Shown one piece after another: positions 52,379 through 59,524 of a stretch of DNA of 59,524 nucleotides; position 1 is the stretch's first letter, and every line of letters starts with the position of its first letter. The notes under the pieces are model-generated. The model was not told where the DNA came from. It made no database searches and saw only the letters and a program-made list of their open reading frames with translations. Origin of the DNA: CAZLNO01 sp964561005 (GTDB taxonomy: Bacteria > Pseudomonadota > Alphaproteobacteria > Kiloniellales > Rhodovibrionaceae); NCBI GenBank assembly GCA_964561005.1, contig CAZLNO010000010.1, positions 1-59,524 on the forward strand, read 5' to 3'. Position numbers and translations under genes: made by a program.

Positions 52379-54109
52379 ATGCCTGGATCGCAACAATCAC
52401 TTCCGGAGGACTTGCCGTTCAATCTCCTGGTCATTGGCGGGACCCAGGCACAAACGTTTCGCGCCCCGGTGACGATTGCCGATTCCGACGACTTGCCGGC
52501 GGCCATGGCGCACCTGGGCGATTGCGTCTTTCCGGACGCGCCGAACCTCCTGACCCATCACGGCAAGCCGATCCAGAACCGGGTGACGCTGCAGGACTTC
52601 GACGTCTTTACCCCGGCGGGTCTGGCCGCGGCGATTCCCGTCTTCGCGCGCGGCCTGGCCCTGCGCGACGCCCTGGCCACGGCCTTGCGCGAAGGCGGCG
52701 AGGTCGAGGCCGCGCTTGCCGATTTCGCCGATTTGACCGCCCTGACCGAGGCCGCCCGAACTGCCCTGCCCGGCGCGACGGCCTCCCCCCCTGACGACGC
52801 TGGCCCCTCGGGGAGTATCGGGGCCGAGGACGAGCTCGACCGGCTGCTCGACCAGGTGGACACGCCAGGACCCGCCGAGGAAACGCCGGGCGCCAGGCTG
52901 GTCCGGTCCTTCATCGCCCAGCGCAGGGGCCAGCGGCAGGCCGGCGGCGAGCGGGTCGCCGGCCCGGTGGCCGCGGTGCACGCGCTGCTGGCGGCGCAGG
53001 CGGCGGCGATCCTGCGAACCTCCGCCTTCCGCGCCGCCGAGAACTTCTGGCTCGGCCTGCGCTGGCTGGGGCGCCAGGTCGATTTTCGCGCCGGGGACCG
53101 CCTGACCGTGATCCAGGCGCCGCGGGAGCGCATGGCGGACGTCGTTCAGCGGATCGATCCCGGCGACGTACCGTGGTCGGCCATCCTCGTCGACGTCCAG
53201 ATCGACGCGTCCAGCCGCGACATGAACTGGCTGAACACGCTTGCCGAGGCCGCCGAGAACGCGCAGGCGCCGGCGATCCTGGGTGTGGCCCCGGAATTCT
53301 TCGGCCATGCCGTGCTGCCGGCCAAGCTCCCCTATCTCGGGACCCTGCTCGACCGATCCGCCTACGACGGCTGGCACGCCTTTCGCGGAAAGCCGCACAG
53401 CCGCTGGACCGCGCTGGCGGTAAACCGCTTCCTGCTGCGCACCCCCTTCGACGACTCGCGGCGCAAGTCGCTCGGCCTGAACGAGCCGGAGGTGCCGCGG
53501 GCGGAACTGAGCTGGGGCAATCCGGCCTGGCTGGTGGCCGCAACGCTGGCCGGCAGTGCCGCCCGCCACCGCTGGCCCACCGAGATCACCGGCCAGATCG
53601 ACAGCGCGCCCTCGGACCTGCCGGTCGCGCCGTGGGACCCGGAACACGCCGAGAGCCCGCAGATCCCGCTGGAGACGCTGCTGGACGCGGAGGCCTGCCA
53701 GGACGTGGCCGACGCCGGCATGATCCCGGTGACCTGCCACCGCAATCGCGACACCGCCTTCCTGGCATCGGCGCCGGTCGCGCACAAGCCGGAGGTCTAC
53801 GCCGACGCCGCGATGACCGAGGCCAGCCGGCGCATGGCCACGCTGCCCTATCAGCTCGCGGGCGCGCGCCTCTTGAATTACCTCGCGGCGCTGAAGTCGC
53901 TCGCGGGCGACCTGCCCTCCACGACCATGGCCCGCGCCATCGAGCGGGCGCTGGCGTACTATCTGGACGACACCGGATCGGGAGCGGCGGTGACCGCCCG
54001 CGTCGAGAACACCGGGGACGCGCCGGAACGCGAGGTTCTGGCCATCGACATCAAGCTGGGCCGGCGCATCGCGGGCGGCGCCCGCTACACCTTCTCGCTG
54101 GCCGTCTGA
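52379..54109 (+). CDS. Single-chain type VI secretion sheath protein (TssB-like + TssC-like)
   Basis: A 576-residue protein. Residues about 10-140 resemble TssB/VipA: DLPFNLLVIGG, VTIADSDDLPAAMAHLG, DFDVFTPAGLAAAIPVFARG with an LRDALATAL helix. Residues about 195-576 resemble TssC/VipB: FRAAENFWLGLRWLGRQVDF, LGVAPEFFG, WTALAVNRFLLRTPFDDSRR, ELSWGNPAWLVAATLAGSAA and a PLETLLDAEACQDVADAGMIPVT-like region. A linker of about 50 residues, Gly/Pro/Asp-rich, joins them. TssB and TssC are normally separate proteins. ATG 52379 follows GAGGG. It is divergent from the kinase and convergent with the 264-aa gene. Confidence 0.8.
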   Translation: MPGSQQSLPEDLPFNLLVIGGTQAQTFRAPVTIADSDDLPAAMAHLGDCVFPDAPNLLTHHGKPIQNRVTLQDFDVFTPAGLAAAIPVFARGLALRDALATALREGGEVEAALADFADLTALTEAARTALPGATASPPDDAGPSGSIGAEDELDRLLDQVDTPGPAEETPGARLVRSFIAQRRGQRQAGGERVAGPVAAVHALLAAQAAAILRTSAFRAAENFWLGLRWLGRQVDFRAGDRLTVIQAPRERMADVVQRIDPGDVPWSAILVDVQIDASSRDMNWLNTLAEAAENAQAPAILGVAPEFFGHAVLPAKLPYLGTLLDRSAYDGWHAFRGKPHSRWTALAVNRFLLRTPFDDSRRKSLGLNEPEVPRAELSWGNPAWLVAATLAGSAARHRWPTEITGQIDSAPSDLPVAPWDPEHAESPQIPLETLLDAEACQDVADAGMIPVTCHRNRDTAFLASAPVAHKPEVYADAAMTEASRRMATLPYQLAGARLLNYLAALKSLAGDLPSTTMARAIERALAYYLDDTGSGAAVTARVENTGDAPEREVLAIDIKLGRRIAGGARYTFSLAV

Positions 54110-54117
54110 GCCCGCGC

Positions 54118-54912
54118 TCAGGCGAGCGTGAGGACGGTCACCTCCGGCGCGTCCGCGGCGGCGTCGCTGCCGACGACCGCCTTGTTCGGATAGCCCGAGA
54201 CCTTGACGTAGTAGGACTGATCGTCCCCGATCCGGTTCCGTACCGACCAGGCGCCGAAGGTCTCGCCGCCAAGCTCCGCCTGGATGCCCTGGCAAGGGTA
54301 CTCGACGACGGTGCGTTCCGGCAGCTCGCCGCGCCTGCCGACCGCGTGGTGCGTGATCTCCCCCGGTGCGCTGACGCCCACCAGCGCCCCGTGCCACGTG
54401 GCACCCTCCGTCGGCCCCACCTCCAGCCAGGTGCCGATCAGCGAATGCGCGATCACGCCGATGTGGAAGTCGATGGGCGGCGGCGGCGCCGGCCGGTGCG
54501 CGGCGGCCACGACCTTGGCCGGCCAGCCGCTCGCCGCGCCGGCCAGCGGCGCCGCCTGGCCCAGCAGCGTGGGCAGTTCGAGACTTGCGACGTCGGTATC
54601 CAGGCAGCCGATCAGCGTGCGCAGCGGCGCCGTGCGCATGCCCAGCGTCATGGCGGCGGTCATCGACAGCCCGAAGCGCACCCGCTCGGCGGCGAAGTCG
54701 GCACTCCGCCCGGCGATCACCCAGAGGTCCACGGGCGAGTCCGCGTCGGTGAGGATGGTGCCCAACTCGCTCCAGGCGACCTTTTCCAGATCGTCCGACC
54801 AGGGCGCGCCCGAGGCGTCGAGCCCGACCCTGGACAATCCGGTCACGAGGGGCTGGGCGTCCGGCGCGCCCTCCCCCGTCGGCAGCCACGTCAACCAGCA
54901 TTTCTTGGCCAC
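54118..54912 (-). CDS. T6SS-locus hypothetical protein
   Basis: A 264-residue protein starting at GTG (54912), not in a family I can name. It has a conserved-looking core: LPTLLGQAAPLAGAASGWPA, FHIGVIAHSLIGTWLEVGPT and YVKVSGYPNKAVVGSDAAAD. No signal peptide or membrane segment. It is read with the DUF4150, DUF3540 and pentapeptide genes (47-nt gap to DUF4150), so it may be a cargo, adaptor or immunity-like protein of the spike module. Confidence 0.65.
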   Translation of the reverse strand: MAKKCWLTWLPTGEGAPDAQPLVTGLSRVGLDASGAPWSDDLEKVAWSELGTILTDADSPVDLWVIAGRSADFAAERVRFGLSMTAAMTLGMRTAPLRTLIGCLDTDVASLELPTLLGQAAPLAGAASGWPAKVVAAAHRPAPPPPIDFHIGVIAHSLIGTWLEVGPTEGATWHGALVGVSAPGEITHHAVGRRGELPERTVVEYPCQGIQAELGGETFGAWSVRNRIGDDQSYYVKVSGYPNKAVVGSDAAADAPEVTVLTLA

Positions 54913-54959
54913 GACCTTGTCCTTCTTTCTTTCCGTTCCACACCGACCCGCCCCGCCGG

Positions 54960-55376
54960 TCAGCCGCTGATGAGCACCTTGGTCTGCGAGGGCGAGACGA
55001 CGGTGCCGGCGGGCACATTGGCGCTCATGCCGTTGTGCCGGGTCGGGCAGGTCTGGTGGATGGCCTGCTGCCCCTCCACGGTCACCTTGGCCGAGCCCTT
55101 GCTGAAGCGCACCGGCCCCTTGATCATGTTGGACACGACGCCGCCGCCGGCCGTGCCGCCCTCGTCGCCGGTGGACATGTTGATCACGGTGTTCTTGATG
55201 ATGACCGGCTGGTTCAGCACCTTCACCTTCTTGGCGCAGGTGCCCGGATTGGCCTGAACAAGGGTGGTGGTGTTGGGATAGGGCACCGGCACCGGCCCGC
55301 CCGGCGAGGGCGTCTTGCAGGTGTCGGGGCCGTTGGCGACGGCGTTGCCGCCCATCTTGGTGCTCATCGGAAACAT
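54960..55376 (-). CDS. DUF4150 PAAR-like spike protein
   Basis: A 138-residue protein of the DUF4150 (PAAR-like) type. Glycine/valine-rich short strands, PVPYPNTTTLVQANPGTCAK, INMSTGDEGGTAGGGVVSNM and VTVEGQQAIHQTCPTRHNG, match the PAAR-like family that caps the VgrG spike and may bind metal through His/Cys. No extension with a toxin domain. Downstream of DUF3540 (25-nt gap) in the standard pentapeptide-DUF3540-DUF4150 order. Confidence 0.85.
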   Translation of the reverse strand: MFPMSTKMGGNAVANGPDTCKTPSPGGPVPVPYPNTTTLVQANPGTCAKKVKVLNQPVIIKNTVINMSTGDEGGTAGGGVVSNMIKGPVRFSKGSAKVTVEGQQAIHQTCPTRHNGMSANVPAGTVVSPSQTKVLISG

Positions 55377-55401
55377 GGCGCGCCTCTCCTTCCCCCCGTG
55401 G

Positions 55402-56199
55402 TCAGCCCAGCCGGATCTTCTCGCCGTCCAGCTTCACGTCCCGGCGGGCGCGCAGCTCGACCCGCTCGCCGCGCAGGTCGGCGCTCTCAGCCGCCGAGAG
55501 GTGCAGCCGCCCGGCGCGCTGGCGGTACAGGCGCGTGGCGCGGCGATAGACCGAGCCGGCGCGCTCCAGGATGCGCCCCGCCGTCACCTCGATGCGCTCC
55601 GCTGTCTGGCGCAGCCGCCGCACCGTGGCATTCACGGACTCCGCATAAACGCTCACCTGCGCCAGGGTCAGCAGGGCGCGGCGGGCGCTGACGGTCAGGC
55701 GCGCGGTCTCCAGCTCGGTCGCCTTGCCGGCGCGCAGGCGCAGACGCTGGCCCGCCGCCAGCGCGATGTCGCCCTCGGGCGCGGCCAGACGCAGGCTCGC
55801 CGTCGCCGCCGGGCTCAGTGTCAGTGTCCCGGCCACCGGATCGTAGGTGACGCACAGCCGCCGGGCGTCGTCGCGCAGTTCCAGGCGATCGCCATCGTCG
55901 TCCGCACAGGCCTCCGCGACGGCGCTGCCCACCGCGATACGCCGCTCGGCCCCCGGCCCTTGGTCCAGCACCCCGATGACATAGCCCGCGTCCGGGCGGT
56001 CCAGGGCCACCAGCACCCGGCGGCCCACCGCGCAGGGCGCGGGCGTCGGCAGGGCGTGCGTGGCCCAGACCTCCACGGCGTCGTCCCCAGTCGCGAGGCG
56101 GACCCGGTACAGCCCGTCCTCCCCGGCCTCCACCACCGTCGCCGGGTGGAGCGCCACGCCGGCCAGCGCCTCGCGGGGATCCTTGGTCGCCTCGATCAT
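55402..56199 (-). CDS. DUF3540 domain protein
   Basis: A 265-residue beta-rich protein. DUF3540 proteins accompany DUF2169, pentapeptide and DUF4150 proteins in T6SS spike loci, where they may adapt effectors to VgrG. Visible features are an N-terminal OB-like part (ATVVEAGEDGLYRVRLATGD, GRRVLVALDRPDAGYVIGVL), then a regular repeat-rich end (LTVSARRALLTLAQVSVYAE, RRATRLYRQRAGRLHLSAAE) that ends DVKLDGEKIRLG. ATG at 56199. Confidence 0.82.
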   Translation of the reverse strand: MIEATKDPREALAGVALHPATVVEAGEDGLYRVRLATGDDAVEVWATHALPTPAPCAVGRRVLVALDRPDAGYVIGVLDQGPGAERRIAVGSAVAEACADDDGDRLELRDDARRLCVTYDPVAGTLTLSPAATASLRLAAPEGDIALAAGQRLRLRAGKATELETARLTVSARRALLTLAQVSVYAESVNATVRRLRQTAERIEVTAGRILERAGSVYRRATRLYRQRAGRLHLSAAESADLRGERVELRARRDVKLDGEKIRLG

Positions 56200-56230
56200 G
56201 CTCCCTGTCTCCTGTCGGTCGAAAGCGGCA

Positions 56231-58243
56231 TCACGCACCGTTTCCCTTGCGCGGGTGGGGCCGTGGCGGGCGGAAGTCCTCGGCGGCGGCGAGCGCGGGG
56301 TCGGTGCGCTGCACCCCGGCCATCGCCGCGCCGCGCCAGTCGGTTTCGGTCTCCACCGCGCGGTGCAGGTTGGCGCCCTGGACATCGGCCCCGGAAAAAC
56401 GCGCCCGGCTGAGGTCGGCGTGCAGCATCTGGGCGTAGGCCATGCGCGCGCCCTCGAAGACCGTGTCGACGCAGCCCGCCCCGGTCAGCATCGCCTCCTC
56501 CAGGCGGCAGCGCGCCAGCCGCGCGCCGGCCAGGTCCGCCGTGTCGAACACCGCCATGCGCAGGTCGGAGTCCGAGAGGTCCGCGCTGGCCAGCCGCGCC
56601 CCGGTGAAGTCAGTGGCCTTGGCCGTGATGCCCGTCAGCGTGGCGCCGGAGAGGTCGGCCTGGCTGAAATCCGCGCGCAGCAGGTCCGCGCCGGCCAGGT
56701 CCGCGTTCGCGAGGTCGGCGCCGGCAAAGGTCGCGTCGGCCATGCGGCAGCCCGCCAGCGCCTGGCCGCGCAGCTTGCAGCCGCTGAAGTCGGCCTGGGT
56801 GTAGTCGCCGCCGGACAACTGGGCCGCCGTCAGGTCGCAGCCCGCGAACATCGCCCCGACCGCCGAGGCGCCGCGCAGGTCCAGGCCGTCGGCCGCCACC
56901 TCGGCGAAGCGGCAGTGGTCGACCCGCGCCTCGCGCAGACACGCACCGGTCAGGTCGCTGCCCGCCAGATCGGCGCCCGTCATGTGAGCCCCCGCCAGCC
57001 GTGCGCCGGCGAGGCGGCACTGCGTCAGCGTGGCCTCGCGCAGATCGGCGCCCGTCAGCTCGGCCTTCTCCAGGCTGGCGCCGGCCAGCTCGCCCCCGCT
57101 CCAGTCGGCGCGGTCGAGCCGGGCACCGTCCAGTTGCGCCATCTCGCCGGTGGCCTGCCGCAGGTCGGCGCCGGTCAATCGCGCCTGCTTCAGCACCGCC
57201 CCGTCCAGCACGGCGCTCATCAGTGTGGCCTCCTGGAGGTCGGCGCCCGTCAGGTCGCTGCCCGCCAGATCGGCGCCCGTCAGGTCGACCCGGCCCAGGC
57301 GGGCCCCGCGCAGCCGGACTTCGCTCAGGTCCGCCCCCGCGAAGCAGCAGGCGGTCAGGTCCATCTCCGAGAGGTCGCAGCCGGCGAAGCTCTGCCCGGT
57401 GAAGTCGCCCGAGAGCCGCCCCGAGGCCCGCAGGTCGAGGCCGCCCAGCGCGACCTCCGTGCACTGCGCACGCCCGAGGTTCAGCGTCCTGGGCTCGTTG
57501 TCCTCGAAGGCGACACGGCTGAGGCGCGCGCCGTCGAAGCCGACATCGCCCAGGAAGCAGAGCTTGAACCCGACGTTGGCCTGGCGGCTGTCCGCGAAGT
57601 CGGCGGCCGGCAGGGCACACCCCTCGAAAGCCGCGTCGTTCAGCGTGGCGCCGCGCGCGACCAGTCCGGAGCCGTCGCAACGCTCGGCCAGCAGGCCTTC
57701 GACGGTCGCCTCGGCGAAGGAGACTCCGGTCAGGTCGCAGGCGTCGAAGGCAAGGTTCGCCAGCCCGGCCCTGTCCAGACGCACGCCGGCCATGCGGGCC
57801 TCCACGAAGGCCACGTCCTCCAGGCGCGCTTCGCGCAGGTCCGCGCCGGAGAGGTCCATCTGGCCGCGCGGCGCCGCGGCGAATCCCACCTGCTTGAGCG
57901 TTTCCGCGATGGACGGATCGAGCCCGAGATCTTCGAAAAGCTGGCCGTTTTCCGTGGGAGTATCGTCCTCGCCGGGTCCCATTCGCAGGAACACGCAGTC
58001 CTTCAGCTCGGCACCGGCGAGGTTCGCGTCGGTCAGGTTCACATGGATGAAGACCACCTCGGTGAGGCTGGCGCCCGAGAGGTCCGCGCCGGAGAGATCG
58101 ACATCCCGAAGGACCACCTGCGTCGCCGCGATGCCGGCCAGATTGGCCCCCGAGAGGTCCAGGCCGTGGAGCAGGGCGTGCGCCGGCAGCGCGCCGTCCT
58201 TCAGGGCCTGGAGCGTCGACTCGCGGGTCGGCGGCGCGTCCAT
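56231..58243 (-). CDS. Pentapeptide-repeat protein
   Basis: A 670-residue protein made almost wholly of A(D/N)LXX pentapeptide repeats (e.g. ANLAGIAATQVVLRDVDLSG, GADLREARLEDVAFVEAR), which fold as a right-handed square beta-helix. The C-terminus is a short positively charged tail (RPPRPHPRKGNGA). In T6SS loci such proteins are neighbours of DUF2169 and DUF4150 and may form scaffolds or effector chaperones. Starts at ATG 58243 (GTG 58246 possible) directly after the upstream gene's stop. Confidence 0.9.
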   Translation of the reverse strand: MDAPPTRESTLQALKDGALPAHALLHGLDLSGANLAGIAATQVVLRDVDLSGADLSGASLTEVVFIHVNLTDANLAGAELKDCVFLRMGPGEDDTPTENGQLFEDLGLDPSIAETLKQVGFAAAPRGQMDLSGADLREARLEDVAFVEARMAGVRLDRAGLANLAFDACDLTGVSFAEATVEGLLAERCDGSGLVARGATLNDAAFEGCALPAADFADSRQANVGFKLCFLGDVGFDGARLSRVAFEDNEPRTLNLGRAQCTEVALGGLDLRASGRLSGDFTGQSFAGCDLSEMDLTACCFAGADLSEVRLRGARLGRVDLTGADLAGSDLTGADLQEATLMSAVLDGAVLKQARLTGADLRQATGEMAQLDGARLDRADWSGGELAGASLEKAELTGADLREATLTQCRLAGARLAGAHMTGADLAGSDLTGACLREARVDHCRFAEVAADGLDLRGASAVGAMFAGCDLTAAQLSGGDYTQADFSGCKLRGQALAGCRMADATFAGADLANADLAGADLLRADFSQADLSGATLTGITAKATDFTGARLASADLSDSDLRMAVFDTADLAGARLARCRLEEAMLTGAGCVDTVFEGARMAYAQMLHADLSRARFSGADVQGANLHRAVETETDWRGAAMAGVQRTDPALAAAEDFRPPRPHPRKGNGA

Positions 58244-58246
58244 CAC

Positions 58247-59524
58247 CTAGACGCCCTCCGCGTGGCCGGCCAGCTTGCTGCGGCCCAGGTTCGCCCCGGT
58301 CAGCCGCGTGCGGCCATTCACCGCCGCGTCCAGGAACTCGGCCTCGAAGCAGTTGCTGCCGGAGAGGTCGGCGTCGCTGAGCTCCGCCGCCTCCAGATCG
58401 GCGCGGAAGAGGTCGGCCTGCGTCAGCCGCGCGCCGCGCGCGTTCGCCCGGCTCAGCCGACCCGCGCGCAGGTCCACGGCGTGCAGATTGGCCGCTTCGA
58501 GATTGGCGCCGGAGAAGTCGCCGCCCGGCAGGTCGGCGAAGCTGAAGTCGGCGCCGCGCAGGTCGCCGTCCGTCCACAGCGACCCCGGCGCCTCCACCTG
58601 CCGCACCTGGGCCCGCGGCAGGCGCGCGCCCTCGGTTATCATGGCCTTGGGCATGCTGGCCCCGGTGAACACCACGTCCTCGCCTCGCGCGCCGGCGAAG
58701 GACGCGGCGGCCAGGGACGCCTTGGCGAAGCTGGCGCGGTCCAGTTCGGCATGGGAAAAATCGGCGCCGTCCAGCGTGCTCTCGGCCAGTACGGCATCGG
58801 TCAGGCGGCTCCCGGCGAAGCGGGCGCCGGCGGCGGCGATGCGCGGCAGGCGGGCGGCGGTCAGATCGGCACCGTCCAGGACGGTCTCGGCAAGGCTGGC
58901 CCGCGACAAGTCCGCTTCCGTCAGCTTCGCGGCAGACAGATCGGCGCCGTCCAGAACCGCCTCGGCCAAGCACGCACGCTCCAGGTCCGCCTCCGCGAGC
59001 GTGGCGCCCGTCAGCGCGGCACGCGTCATCTCCGCGCCCTTGAGCGCGGCCTGGTCCAGGACCGCCTCGGCCAGCACGGCCTCGGTCAGACGGGCGGCAT
59101 TCAGCATCGCCCCGCCGAGGTCGGCTCCATCCAGATCGGCGCCGGAAAGGTCGACATGGGTCAAGGTGGTCTTGACGAGGTTGGCGCCAGACAGCCGCGC
59201 CCCGGTCAGCCGGGCGCCGAGGAAGCTGGCTCCGGCGAAGTCGCCGCCGGACAGCTCGCGGCCGGCGAGGTCCAGGCCGCCCAGGTCGCGCCCCGCCAGA
59301 CTCTCCCCGGCCCCCACCTTGGCCTCGACCGAGTCCGCGGTGAGGGGACCTTCCGACTCGTCGTCCTCGGGCTCTTCGTCCAGGAGCGACGGATCGAACC
59401 CGAGCTCGGCGAGCTTCTGGCGGGTCTTCTCCTTCTGGGCGTCGAGGTGCTGCCGGGCGTCGTCCACGGAGAGGCCGAGCCGGCTGAACATCTCGCCGAA
59501 GACGCTGTCCATGTCCTCGCCGCC
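58247..59524 (-). CDS. Pentapeptide-repeat protein, partial (likely DUF2169-linked)
   Basis: At least 425 residues visible; the frame remains open through the window edge, so the N-terminus is cut off (an internal ATG at 59512 is unlikely to be the true start). The part near the edge reads FGEMFSRLGLSVDDARQHLD and an acidic linker, as in the region after the DUF2169 domain of T6SS-associated fusion proteins. From about 80 residues in, A(D/N)LXX pentapeptide repeats continue to the end. Abuts the next gene with no gap. Confidence 0.8.
   Translation of the reverse strand, partial: GGEDMDSVFGEMFSRLGLSVDDARQHLDAQKEKTRQKLAELGFDPSLLDEEPEDDESEGPLTADSVEAKVGAGESLAGRDLGGLDLAGRELSGGDFAGASFLGARLTGARLSGANLVKTTLTHVDLSGADLDGADLGGAMLNAARLTEAVLAEAVLDQAALKGAEMTRAALTGATLAEADLERACLAEAVLDGADLSAAKLTEADLSRASLAETVLDGADLTAARLPRIAAAGARFAGSRLTDAVLAESTLDGADFSHAELDRASFAKASLAAASFAGARGEDVVFTGASMPKAMITEGARLPRAQVRQVEAPGSLWTDGDLRGADFSFADLPGGDFSGANLEAANLHAVDLRAGRLSRANARGARLTQADLFRADLEAAELSDADLSGSNCFEAEFLDAAVNGRTRLTGANLGRSKLAGHAEGV

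Overview
The window is GC-rich, densely coded DNA from an alphaproteobacterium, most likely of the Rhodospirillales in the broad sense. This rests on gene order: DUF177-rpmF-plsX-fabH-ihfA-merR, glyA-nrdR-ribD-ribE-ribB-ribH-nusB-thiL, a Cbp3-type cytochrome bc1 chaperone next to bamE, and DUF1489 and K+-independent H+-pyrophosphatase genes of alphaproteobacterial type. The genus cannot be named from this sequence alone.

Layout. Positions 1-184, minus strand, hold the promoter, leader hairpin and boxA of an rRNA operon whose genes lie to the left of the window. Positions 380-6201 (minus) are a leucine/isovalerate catabolic operon (liuB-liuC-liuD-liuE) with a trailing DUF1489 gene. A 1029-residue FG-GAP/DUF4214 protein is read away from it (6450-9539). 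Positions 9653-16594 carry small metabolic genes: a PLP dehydratase, DUF2442, an HCCA isomerase, an HDHD2-like HAD protein, a CoA-binding protein, O-acetylhomoserine sulfhydrylase, a VOC protein, CutA and a bicupin. Inside that block, the gene gap at 15573-15913 holds a strong candidate for an unannotated FNR/FixK-controlled small RNA on the minus strand. A tRNA-Pro(GGG) follows, then the lipid/L32 operon (16864-20980), cbp3 and bamE. Positions 22394-33725 (minus) carry hppA, an MFS transporter, a FliL-like protein, thiL, nusB, the riboflavin genes, nrdR, glyA and rpiB. Positions 34027-39260 encode a branched-chain amino acid ABC transporter (livK on plus; livG-F-H-M on minus) with a small FNR-type-regulated cysteine protein between them. 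Then come a DUF6898-like gene and glutaryl-CoA dehydrogenase.

The last 18 kb (41101-59524) is an accessory island. It encodes two exported caspase-family proteins (one with a WD40-like propeller), a TonB-like Pro/Ala-rich protein and a membrane Ser/Thr kinase that share the same C-terminal DUF4384 module, an OmpA-like protein, a HELGH metallopeptidase, and a single-chain protein that joins TssB-like and TssC-like halves of a type VI secretion sheath. After these come a GTG-started unknown protein, a DUF4150 PAAR-like spike protein, a DUF3540 protein and two pentapeptide-repeat proteins, the last running off the window edge. I read this as an unusual T6SS-like spike/sheath module coupled to kinase and caspase signalling in the cell envelope. 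No other T6SS core gene (TssM, K, F, G, H, D) is visible here.

Regulatory elements found by eye include the rrn promoter, a tRNA-Pro promoter and terminator, promoters for livK, bamE and the ompA-like gene, two FNR/FixK-type palindromes, several intrinsic terminators, a composite REP-like palindrome at 42508-42624, and a 15-bp minisatellite inside the TonB-like gene.
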